Source: CAYRGS01 sp964423875
GTDB taxonomy: Bacteria > UBA8248 > JACPRG01 > G963555815
Reading direction: 5' to 3'
NCBI GenBank assembly: GCA_964423875.1
Contig: CAYRGS010000001.1
Coordinates: forward strand, 1-64,000
DNA: 64,000 nt
Part shown: piece by piece, positions 54,653 through 61,901 of the stretch
Layout of the letters: each line of letters starts with the position of its first letter
How positions within the stretch are numbered: the stretch's first letter is position 1
Notes under the pieces: model-generated
What the model was told of the DNA's origin: nothing
The model's input: the letters and a program-made list of their open reading frames with translations, nothing else
Database searches by the model: none
Made by a program: the position numbers and the translations under genes

Positions 54653-55930
54653 TCAGCCCGCCCCGGCCTCTCGATTACAGATATCCATCGCCACACGGGC
54701 ATAGGCCCTGGCGGCTTTCCACAGGTCGTCCGCGTGAATGGCCATCCGCAATTTCCCCTCGGTGAGGTCCATGCCGAAGGAAGGTCCATACGTGGCCGCC
54801 GGGATTTGGACCTCGTTGAAGATGTTCATGTCGCGCCACATGCTGGTGATGGGCGGGGGGACGGTCTTCATGGGTTCGCCCACGACCTGGTCGTGGGCCC
54901 GCCGGATGGCCTCGACCAACGGTTCGTGCCCCTTCGCGATGTATCCCCTGCGCGTCATGTAGGGACGAACCTCGGCCTCGACGCCCGTCTCGGCGATGAC
55001 TCGCTCGATCTCCGGCTGGACGAACAGGGGGTCCTTCCCGGGAGGGATCCGGACGTCCAGATAGAGACTGCACCGGCCCGCGGTATTGGCGAGCTTGGTC
55101 GGGACCCCGGCCCGGATGGCGCCCATGCACGCGTTGGGCCGGATGAGGCCCCCCTCGAATTCCATGCTTTCGCGCTCGATGTATTCGTTCGCCCAGCTCT
55201 CCAGGGCGTTGACGACCCGGGCTATCCGGACGATGGCGTTGGGGTTGTCGGCGAAGGTGGTGGGCCGGGGAATGGTGGGGGTGTAGTACGCCGTGCCCCG
55301 GACGGTGATCTGAAAGTACGTGCACCCGCACTGGGCCCAGGTTGTGGAGAAGTCGGTGCACTCGGCCACCAAGGCGTAGTCGGCGAAGACGCCGTGGTCC
55401 ACCAGCCGGCGCGCTCCCACCCCCTTTCCCACGTACCGGGAAGATTGGAACTCGTCCACCGGGGCCGAGCCGATCTCCCCGACCACGGCGGTGAGGTGGA
55501 GGTCGCCTTTGAGCCGCACGCCGCCGTCCCGGATGGCCCTGGCCGCCAGGAACGTGGCCGCGAGCGGCCCCTTGTCGTTCATCACCCCGTGGCCGAACAG
55601 GAGGTCGCCTTCTCTCCAGGCCCGTGTGTACTCTGGCAGGATATCCCCGGCGGACCAGAAGTCGTCCGCCCCCCCGTACTTGGTGTCCATGTGGGCGTTG
55701 AAGATGAGGGAAGCGCCCCCGCCCGTTCCCTTGAGCAAGGCGGCCACGTTGAACCGCCCGGGGGCGACCGTTATCTTCCGGGGATCGAATCCGTTTTCCG
55801 TCAGCCAGCCGAAGACCTCCTCGCCCATGGCCTCTTCGCTCCCGGTCGGGCTCGGGATGTTCGCCAGACGCAAAGCCAGCTCCGCGAGTTCTTGCCGGTC
55901 GATGCCGGCCAGAACCGTATCGATGTTCAT
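54653..55930 (-). CDS. M20 family amidohydrolase (ArgE/DapE-like) with altered general-base motif
   Basis: A 425-residue metallohydrolase from ATG 55930 (GGAAGGGA well placed). Zinc ligands His80/Asp82 (FNAHMDTKY) and Asp119 (GHGVMNDKGPLAA) are present. The usual EE pair reads Gly151-Glu152 (VVGEIGS), so the first Glu, the catalytic base in ArgE/DapE/CPG2, is missing. A lid domain occupies about residues 210-330, and His in AIHADDLW is the candidate last ligand. The substrate is probably an amide, formyl or acyl amino compound. It is in the same direction as the Rieske and Pht5-like genes. Confidence 0.82.
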   Translation of the reverse strand: MNIDTVLAGIDRQELAELALRLANIPSPTGSEEAMGEEVFGWLTENGFDPRKITVAPGRFNVAALLKGTGGGASLIFNAHMDTKYGGADDFWSAGDILPEYTRAWREGDLLFGHGVMNDKGPLAATFLAARAIRDGGVRLKGDLHLTAVVGEIGSAPVDEFQSSRYVGKGVGARRLVDHGVFADYALVAECTDFSTTWAQCGCTYFQITVRGTAYYTPTIPRPTTFADNPNAIVRIARVVNALESWANEYIERESMEFEGGLIRPNACMGAIRAGVPTKLANTAGRCSLYLDVRIPPGKDPLFVQPEIERVIAETGVEAEVRPYMTRRGYIAKGHEPLVEAIRRAHDQVVGEPMKTVPPPITSMWRDMNIFNEVQIPAATYGPSFGMDLTEGKLRMAIHADDLWKAARAYARVAMDICNREAGAG

Positions 55931-56006
55931 CCGATTCCCTTCCAATCGGCGGGCGCTCGTATCCGGCCTTGGTGTTGGAATGGCGGAGAGCTTCCCGGAC
56001 TCTATC

Positions 56007-56129
56007 TTACGGCTTGATCCCCGGGAGAAACTCGTTCGTGTAAATGTTCTCGACGGGAACGCGCGTCTTCAGCTTGAACAGTTTGGCGATCAGGTCCCTG
56101 GAATTCTCCGTCCCGGACTGCCGAGTGGC
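56007..56129 (-). pseudogene. 3' remnant of a solute-binding protein gene
   Basis: A minus-strand frame with no start encodes about 40 residues ending in KTRVPVENIYTNEFLPGIKP before TAA at 56007-56009. This ending (TNEFLPGI) is typical of the C-terminus of SsuA/THI5-like ABC substrate-binding proteins. A stop codon (56127-56129) and the EamA gene lie immediately upstream, so the rest has been lost. It suggests a transporter once belonged to the neighbouring catabolic genes. Confidence 0.6.
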
Positions 56130-56999
56130 TTAATGCCCCAGGCCCGTGATAACGGCCGCACCGGCCACAATCAGGGCAGACCCGAGAAAGAGCCGGGCTG
56201 TGACCTGCTCTTTTTCCCTCAGGAAGATCCAGGCGATCAACACCACAAGGAGAGGGAAGGTGTGGACCAGCGGAATGACGACGCTCACGTTGCCCAAACG
56301 AAGACCCTCCATCAGCATGTAGAGGGCCAGGGCGATCCCCAGCATGTGAATGAAATATAAGGCCAACCCCTTGGGGTGGAGGGTCAGCCTGGAGCCCGCT
56401 GGCATGACAGGAAGCACCAGGATGAGCGCCAGCACCGCCCCCAAATTTCCGATCGCCATACCCGTTGTCGATGATGGGATGTAAGCAAGCCCAATTTTCC
56501 TGAAGGTGTGCGATACAGCGAACATAATGGCCGCCAGCACGGCAAACGCATAGCCTGATTTATTGTCTGTGGCTCCTTTTTTTTCATAAGCGATTGCGCC
56601 CACGCCGACGACTATGGTCAGGGTCCCCAGCCAAACCCAGGCATTCGGCCGTTCTCCCAGAAAAAGGATAGCCGCGGCGGCGCTGAATATGGGAGAGGTT
56701 CCCAAAACCGTTGCTGATCGGGCGACGCCGATTCGGGCGAAAGCCGCAAAATAGCAGATGACGGCGAAACCGGGGTCAAAGGCGCCTGAAGCGAAAAACC
56801 ACCAGCCTCCAGCATTGAAGATGTCGGGGCGGGGGGAAATCGAAAGGGCCAGGAGTCCGAAAATGATGAGGTGGACGACGGCCTGCATCAGCGCCCCCGT
56901 ATACGGGGAGGCGTACCGTACCGCGATGCGCGCCGCGAATTCCGAACAGGCGAATGCCGTGGCAGAGTACAGGGCAAGGGAGACAGGCGTGTAGAACAT
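56130..56999 (-). CDS. EamA/DMT-family transporter
   Basis: A 289-residue membrane protein with ten hydrophobic helices in two EamA repeats. Typical runs are ARSATVLGTSPIFSAAAAIL ending the first repeat (followed by FLGERPNAWVWLGTLTIV) and VSVVIPLVHTFPLLVVLIAW with FLREKEQVTARLFLGSALIV in the second. DMT proteins export amino acids or other small metabolites; the substrate cannot be inferred. The codon and base make-up is a little less GC-rich than that of the neighbours. It borders the truncated substrate-binding gene. Confidence 0.85.
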   Translation of the reverse strand: MFYTPVSLALYSATAFACSEFAARIAVRYASPYTGALMQAVVHLIIFGLLALSISPRPDIFNAGGWWFFASGAFDPGFAVICYFAAFARIGVARSATVLGTSPIFSAAAAILFLGERPNAWVWLGTLTIVVGVGAIAYEKKGATDNKSGYAFAVLAAIMFAVSHTFRKIGLAYIPSSTTGMAIGNLGAVLALILVLPVMPAGSRLTLHPKGLALYFIHMLGIALALYMLMEGLRLGNVSVVIPLVHTFPLLVVLIAWIFLREKEQVTARLFLGSALIVAGAAVITGLGH

Positions 57000-57180
57000 G
57001 AGGCGGCCGGAACTCCAGTCCTCCGGACGGGATCAAAAAAGATGCTGACCGGAATTTTCCCATTTCAAATCCGGACAGACCTGTACCGACCACTCGCTAC
57101 TGTTTAGCACGATTAGATCACCCTCTACCGGACCTGTCAACCGGAGTTCGGGTGCCAGAAAGCCCGACCTGGGTGATTCT

Positions 57181-57606
57181 ATGGACACCATACATAATTC
57201 TCGGCTTTTGGGTTGCGTCTCCATCTTGTCGGGGCATGGCAAGAATCGCATGGTACGTCGAACTCAATCCGGTACGGGCTGAGGACCCCGGGACGTATCC
57301 ATGGAGGGGCGCATATCTCAGGCAGAGGCAACGATCTGCTGAAGGCAAGCCCCTGCTTGAAAGGGTCGGGAATTGGAGGGACTTTCTTCTGGGTGGCGTA
57401 TCCGAGGAGGAGATCGAGAGGATACAACGTTATGAGAGGACAGGCAGACCCTTGGGAATGACGGTTTTGTTGGGAAGCTTGAAGGGCCCTAGGGAGGCGC
57501 CGGAAAACTCCATCACGGATAATCGGAGAGGCATTGGGTCGTAGCCTGCAACGGCGGAGGCTAGGGCGAAAAAGGGGGCGCAAGCAGAAATGAGGATGGT
57601 GTCCCC
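57181..57606 (+). mobile_element. Decayed REP-associated tyrosine (IS200-like) transposase element
   Basis: From about 57239 the plus strand encodes a C-terminal half of a Y1 REP-associated transposase: AWYVELNPVRAEDPGTYPW, GNWRDFLLGGVSEEE and RYERTGRPLG. A frameshift near 57500-57530 is needed to reach the usual basic end (LGRSLQRRRLGRKRGRKQK) and TGA at 57591-57593. The catalytic N-terminal half is gone. The left flank ATGGACACCATACATAATT (57181-57199) and right flank ATGGTGTCCCC (57596-57606) match the two arms of the palindrome at 58818-58862, so they look like the element ends. Confidence 0.75.
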
Positions 57607-57619
57607 CCGGATTACCCAG

Positions 57620-57643
57620 AACGGACCATCCGCAAGGTCCGTT
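57620..57643. terminator. 8-bp stem-loop, possible terminator
   Basis: AACGGACC (57620-57627) pairs with GGTCCGTT (57636-57643) around an 8-base loop, followed on the plus strand by TTC. It lies between the decayed transposase and the 3' end of the lipoprotein gene at 57730, so it could terminate either. The T run is short. Confidence 0.35.
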
Positions 57644-57729
57644 TTCGCTATAGGTACAGCCTGTTGGAAATTTGCAGAGACTTGGGCGTAGCACTCTTCG
57701 CCTGTTGCTGATGGATTTCATCCAGACCG

Positions 57730-58317
57730 CTACGGTGCCATGAGGATCAGGGGGCTTTGCCTTGTTTTGTGGGGGCTTGCGTACGGCGCCATGAGGAGCA
57801 GGGAGCTTGAATATTTGCCGATTTCTGTTTCGGCCTTTGCAACCCGTCGCTCGATCACGGCGCCTGTCATCCGGATGATCTCCGCTGCGGTCGCGCGATC
57901 CTTCCGGAAAAATCCCCTCTTCGCGTTCACGCTGATCCGCGAGACACGGTCCGTGACTCGCTCGAGATCAACTTGTATATCAAGTTTGGGGGTGGCTGCC
58001 AAGATGCGGAAGCCGGTTTCGGTCGGAACGGGCGTTTCAGGTTGAAAGGCCATCTCATCCAGCGCCTCGACAGAAGCAATCTTCAGCGTCGACAGACTCG
58101 TTGTAAAACTCCTATCGGCGATATTTTCAACCGAATACTCGAACCCCTTGAGCGTGCTGGTCGCGCCTCCGGCGAGAAGTGCGGCGCATCCGCCCGAGAA
58201 GAGCAAAGACATGGCCAGCAAACAGAACCGGAGTTCCCGTCCGGCTTTGAGGAACGGCGAGGACTTTCCTTCGATCATTCGGGTCCGCGCATTTTCCATA
58301 GGTGTAAACTGTCCCAT
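57730..58317 (-). CDS. DUF3568-like lipoprotein
   Basis: A 195-residue protein with an internal lipoprotein signal (LLAMSLLFSGGC) after about 30 charged residues; the true start may be an internal ATG nearer the signal. The mature part (TSTLKGFEYSVENIADRSFT, LKIASVEALDEMAF, VTDRVSRISVNAKRGFFRKD, AAEIIRMTGAVIERR) matches the small DUF3568 lipoproteins, which have no known function. The last ~30 residues are not family-like and may be added through read-through into neighbouring sequence. It is isolated among mobile-element remnants. Confidence 0.65.
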   Translation of the reverse strand: MGQFTPMENARTRMIEGKSSPFLKAGRELRFCLLAMSLLFSGGCAALLAGGATSTLKGFEYSVENIADRSFTTSLSTLKIASVEALDEMAFQPETPVPTETGFRILAATPKLDIQVDLERVTDRVSRISVNAKRGFFRKDRATAAEIIRMTGAVIERRVAKAETEIGKYSSSLLLMAPYASPHKTRQSPLILMAP

Positions 58318-58575
58318 TTGATGAAGGCTGTCAGGAACATCTCATTTCTCGTGTCGAACAACATGAATCCGGGATTTCCCAGATGACGAGAGTTTAGCGA
58401 TGCGGCGGTCCTCATGTGTCATCAAGGTGCTCATTTTACACTGATCCAGGGTCTCTTTGCAGAACCCTCTGCTCAATCGAGCGGCTACGGCCGGTTCAAA
58501 GCCGCAATCCCTTGAAGACCCAGCCCTACCGTCACGCTCACAGGAGATCGGCACAGACTTATTCCTCTGGCTCCG

Positions 58576-58800
58576 TCACGTCATTGGGTAGCCACCTTCG
58601 CACCGAGTCTTAATCAGCTTTTCCCGAAGTGTCGCCAGCGACCGGTGCTTCACCGCTCTCGGCAATGCCAGCCTCCGCAGGAAATTGCCCAGGTTGTACG
58701 CCAAGGCAAACAGTTGCAGGCGAACCTGATTTTCTTCAAAGCCGTGGCAGGACAGGCGCGTCCAGTTCAGGACGTACTTGCCCTCCTTGATGTGGGAAAT
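58576..58800 (-). pseudogene. C-terminal stub of an IS1380-type transposase
   Basis: The minus-strand frame ending at TGA (58576-58578) encodes IKEGKYVLNWTRLSCHGF, then QLFALAYNLGNFLRRLALPR and HRSLATLREKLIKTRC, the C-terminal end of IS1380-family DDE transposases. The last ~30 residues of the usual C-terminus and all of the catalytic core are missing. It is cut off at about 58800, right beside the palindrome at 58818. It is not functional. The 258 bases on its left (58318-58575) show no gene I recognise. Confidence 0.7.
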
Positions 58801-58817
58801 TCCTACTGGGGGATTCT

Positions 58818-58862
58818 GGGGACACCATACTTAATTTCTTTTAAAATAAGTATGGTGTCCCC
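58818..58862. repeat. Perfect 16-bp palindromic MITE/REP-like element
   Basis: GGGGACACCATACTTA (58818-58833) and its exact reverse complement (58847-58862) flank a 13-base A/T loop. The arms match the ends of the decayed IS200-like element at 57181 and 57596, including the adjoining GATTCT on the left. It therefore resembles a solo, non-autonomous derivative of that element. It also lies 33 bases beyond the stop of the FAD oxidoreductase gene and could cap its mRNA. Confidence 0.8.
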
Positions 58863-58894
58863 CCCCTCCGCGAAGGTCATTCCATCGATGATGT

Positions 58895-60244
58895 TCACTT
58901 TCCCCCCCGAAGCACCCGCCACATGATGGGCGGTTGGAACAGGCTCTTCCGGGGGGCCAACAGATTGGCAACTCTCAGAAACGCGCCATACACAACCGTA
59001 TCGCGCTGTGTCGCCCGCTGTAATTTGGCCATGTAGGCATTTTTCAGATTGGTCCCGCGGGTCTTCCTGCCCTGGGTTTCCGGGAAATTGAAATCCTGGC
59101 CCGCCGCTAATGCCCACGCGAGGTCCACCACCTTGGCCGTCCGTTTGAAGAACAGCTTCCACAGCGTGTCCAACGGCCCGCGGCCGGTCAAGACCTCGTC
59201 CAGTACGGCCGCTTGCAGTGCGGCCGAGGCCATCGCTTGCGCATAGACCGGATTGAAACTGGCGATGGCGTCCCCCAGGACAAGATAACCGCCCGGGAAT
59301 CGGGTTAATTTCTGATACTCGCGGCGCAGATTGGACGGGGTTTTGTGGTGGAAGAAATCGGTCAGGGGCTCAAGATGAGGGAGGATGTTGTAGATGTCCG
59401 GCGCGGCCAGGCCGCGGGCGAATTCGAGGAAACCCGCCTCGTCGGCCGGGGCGTGATCGCCTCCCCAGCCGACCAGCGATACGTTCCAGCGGTCATCCTC
59501 CATCGGGACAAAGAGGCCGGCGCGCTTGGTGCCCGGCGGAGCGGCCGCGATGATGATCAACTCCGCGCCTACGAGATCACCGGGCCGGCGGCGGTAGATG
59601 CGCGTGGTGTAGCCAAGGCCGATCTTGACGGCGTTCTCCTCCGGGCCGGCGTAACCCAACGCCTCCAGCCATCTCAGTCCGGCGGACCCGCGACCCGTGG
59701 CGTCAATCACCAATTCGGCCGTCCACTCCTCTTCCCGGCTGTTCTCGCCCCGGCGGACGGTCCGCACCCCGGTGACGCGGCCGCCTTTGCCGCTCGAGAG
59801 CAGGGCCGTGACCGTGGAGCGGTCAACCGCGGAGACGTTGGGCAGGGAGAACACGCGGCGGCGAACCTCCCACTCGAGGAACGGCCGGCTCGCCAAGGCG
59901 AAATACACGTCGCTCTTGAATTGCCGCCGGTAGCCGCCGGAAACGTGCCAGCGGATGGCGGTTCCCACATCTGTAATGGAGGCGCCGCCCTTGCGCAATG
60001 CGTCAGGCAGGTCGGGAAAGTACCGGGTCAGCACGTTGAGTCCGTTGGCCAGCACGGTGTGCGGGTGACGGACCTGGGGCTGTCCCTTGCGCGCTTCGGG
60101 CCGATCATTCATTTCGTCGCGCTCGATGAGCGTGACCCGGTCGAAGTGATCGCTGAGAACCCGGGCCGCCAACAATCCAGCGAAACTGCCGCCGATCACG
60201 ATGGCCTGCTGTCCGCGTTTGGCTCTTCTGTTGTTCACTTTCAT
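58895..60244 (-). CDS. FAD-dependent oxidoreductase
   Basis: A 449-residue flavoprotein of the geranylgeranyl-reductase/aromatic-hydroxylase-like group. The FAD fold is QAIVIGGSFAGLLAARVLSD, the DG-like motif is VIDATGRGSAG, and the second FAD motif is LVLGDAIASFNPVYAQAMASA. QVRHPHTVLANGL is typical of a subgroup of uncharacterised FAD monooxygenase-like proteins that lack a clear partner. The reaction is unknown. It reads away from DUF3891 with a 291-base spacer that holds an orphan ORF fragment. Confidence 0.78.
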   Translation of the reverse strand: MKVNNRRAKRGQQAIVIGGSFAGLLAARVLSDHFDRVTLIERDEMNDRPEARKGQPQVRHPHTVLANGLNVLTRYFPDLPDALRKGGASITDVGTAIRWHVSGGYRRQFKSDVYFALASRPFLEWEVRRRVFSLPNVSAVDRSTVTALLSSGKGGRVTGVRTVRRGENSREEEWTAELVIDATGRGSAGLRWLEALGYAGPEENAVKIGLGYTTRIYRRRPGDLVGAELIIIAAAPPGTKRAGLFVPMEDDRWNVSLVGWGGDHAPADEAGFLEFARGLAAPDIYNILPHLEPLTDFFHHKTPSNLRREYQKLTRFPGGYLVLGDAIASFNPVYAQAMASAALQAAVLDEVLTGRGPLDTLWKLFFKRTAKVVDLAWALAAGQDFNFPETQGRKTRGTNLKNAYMAKLQRATQRDTVVYGAFLRVANLLAPRKSLFQPPIMWRVLRGGK

Positions 60245-60268
60245 GCAATCCTCGGAAGAAACGGATTT

Positions 60269-60454
60269 TCAGTCGCCGCCTCCGGCGCTCCCCATCCCCT
60301 CAAAAGGCCTCTCGATCGCCCAGTGAGGCCGCTTCGGAAGGAGAAACCCTGGCGGGTCGTCGATGTTGTACAAGCCGCTGAGGAATGATTTCATCTTGAT
60401 GTCGTCGGCCTCCACGATGATCTCCCGGGTCGACCGGAAAATTTCGTCCGTCCT
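60269..60454 (-). pseudogene. Orphan C-terminal-looking ORF fragment
   Basis: An open minus-strand frame of 61 codons reads EIFRSTREIIVEADDIKMK, then SGLYNIDDPPGF and RPHWAIERPFEG, and has no plausible start; a stop lies directly upstream at 60455-60457 and another frame may carry the preceding part. Composition is protein-like, but I do not recognise the family. It may be a short 41-residue gene from the internal ATG or a truncated gene. Confidence 0.3.
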
Positions 60455-60535
60455 TCAGCCCGGTCCCGAGCGCCTCCGGTCCGATGTGGGCCACAGGTCC
60501 GGCGCAAGGCCCCCATGGAGACCCGGGAGGTGAAT

Positions 60536-61339
60536 TCAGCCGGGGATCACGCGAAAATTCATCTCGATCGGGGGGGCTTCCCGCAAAGCGGCGTGGAGGT
60601 CCTCCTCCGTGTCGAAAGGGTGCCCGGGGATGCGGAGACCTTGGACGGAAGCCTCGAGCGAATCCCGGTTGAAGGGCCAGGGCGTCAGTTGGAGACACAT
60701 CCCGGTCGGACCCGCCGGGTCGGCCCACTTGACGCCGATGTCGCCAAAGTAGTCTCCCCCCATGGGGACGCCCGCCATCCGGTCCAGGTGGGTCCAACCG
60801 TTGCACAGGATGAGCGAGAGCAAGTCCAGCACCGTCACGAACCGGCCGTTTCGGTGGACGGCTTCATTCGTCACCGCCCGCTCAAATCCCGGCTGATCTG
60901 TCAATTCGCGGAAGATCTCCGCTTGCCTGGCTTCCAGTTTCGAGACATAGGCGTGGATTTTGGCTTCTTCTTCCGGCGCCAAACCGCGGAGACTTAGAAC
61001 GAGCTCATACACGTTGATCGCGTGGCGATTGACCAGCGCGGCCGCGTAAGGGCGTCCCTTCTCGTAGGCCTTCTCCACCGTGCGGCGGAAGTTGTCGATG
61101 GTGACTTCCAGAGGGGTTCTGTTGAAGTTGACCAAAAAATGGTCCGCGTCCAGGGTGGGTTTTTCCTCCCATTCCACCCAGCCTTCGTCGTGATCGTAAG
61201 TCGCCAGAAGAACTTCAGCCCAGGGTTCGGGGCGGACGAATTCACCGGCGCCCCAGTGCTCTGCCAGGGCGCCCGAGAGCCGGGCGTGCTCCGGCTGAGG
61301 GATGAGAACGAAATCCCCTTCCCATTCTCTACGAATCAT
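60536..61339 (-). CDS. DUF3891 family protein
   Basis: A 267-residue protein. The N-terminal IPQPEHARLSGALAEHWG, YDHDEGWVEWEE (His/Asp pair) and the middle VNRHAINVY with NGWTHLDRM are the conserved blocks of DUF3891, whose fold and His/Asp content recall HD-type hydrolases, but no activity is known. ATG 61339 fits the family start. The family often sits near oxidoreductases of secondary metabolism; here the FAD gene is next on the same strand. Confidence 0.8.
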   Translation of the reverse strand: MIRREWEGDFVLIPQPEHARLSGALAEHWGAGEFVRPEPWAEVLLATYDHDEGWVEWEEKPTLDADHFLVNFNRTPLEVTIDNFRRTVEKAYEKGRPYAAALVNRHAINVYELVLSLRGLAPEEEAKIHAYVSKLEARQAEIFRELTDQPGFERAVTNEAVHRNGRFVTVLDLLSLILCNGWTHLDRMAGVPMGGDYFGDIGVKWADPAGPTGMCLQLTPWPFNRDSLEASVQGLRIPGHPFDTEEDLHAALREAPPIEMNFRVIPG

Positions 61340-61901
61340 GGAATGTCTCCCTTTCTTGCGGCCCCCGCCGCCTCGCCGCGCCCGGAGAGACCGGTCTCAG
61401 GCGGTTCCAAGGCGAGCCTTCAAGACCAAACCGGGGGTTGGCCTCTCCAGAATTATTTCCCATTTCATCCCGCGGCGATGCCTTTTCGAGCCCCATCGCC
61501 GATTAAACACATTGAACCTATCCCAATGTCCCAGTCAACAGCCTCTCGAAGCCCGCATAAGGGCGGGTCGACCGCCATTCGCTATGAACAATACGCTGTT
61601 TTCCCTATGAAGCCGGTCCATTGGATCATAACGGATGCCTGGTATTTTTTCGATCTTTGAACGAATTGACGTTATGATTTCAAAAGAGGTTCGCTCTGAC
61701 GAAGGCGGCGGCCTCGCGAAGCCGCGGAATCCTGAACCGTGAACGGCGTTTTTCTACGATGGGAGAATGAATGCGAGCGTTCCATCGGCCGGGTGAACGT
61801 TGCCCGGTCCGGGCTTCATCTGCATCACGGGACCTTCCGAACGCGATTTCCGAGATGGGCGAGAGGCGCCCCCGGCGCCTTCTTTGTGCGGGAGAGGAAC
61901 G
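61340..61901. other. Divergent intergenic region
   Basis: 562 bases between the DUF3891 gene and the molybdenum hydroxylase, on opposite strands. It is less GC-rich in the middle (61600-61690), where promoters for both sides probably lie (for example TTGGAT near 61620 with TATTTT 16 bases later). A short CCCGC/GCGGG stem is near 61555. No gene is convincing. Confidence 0.5.
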
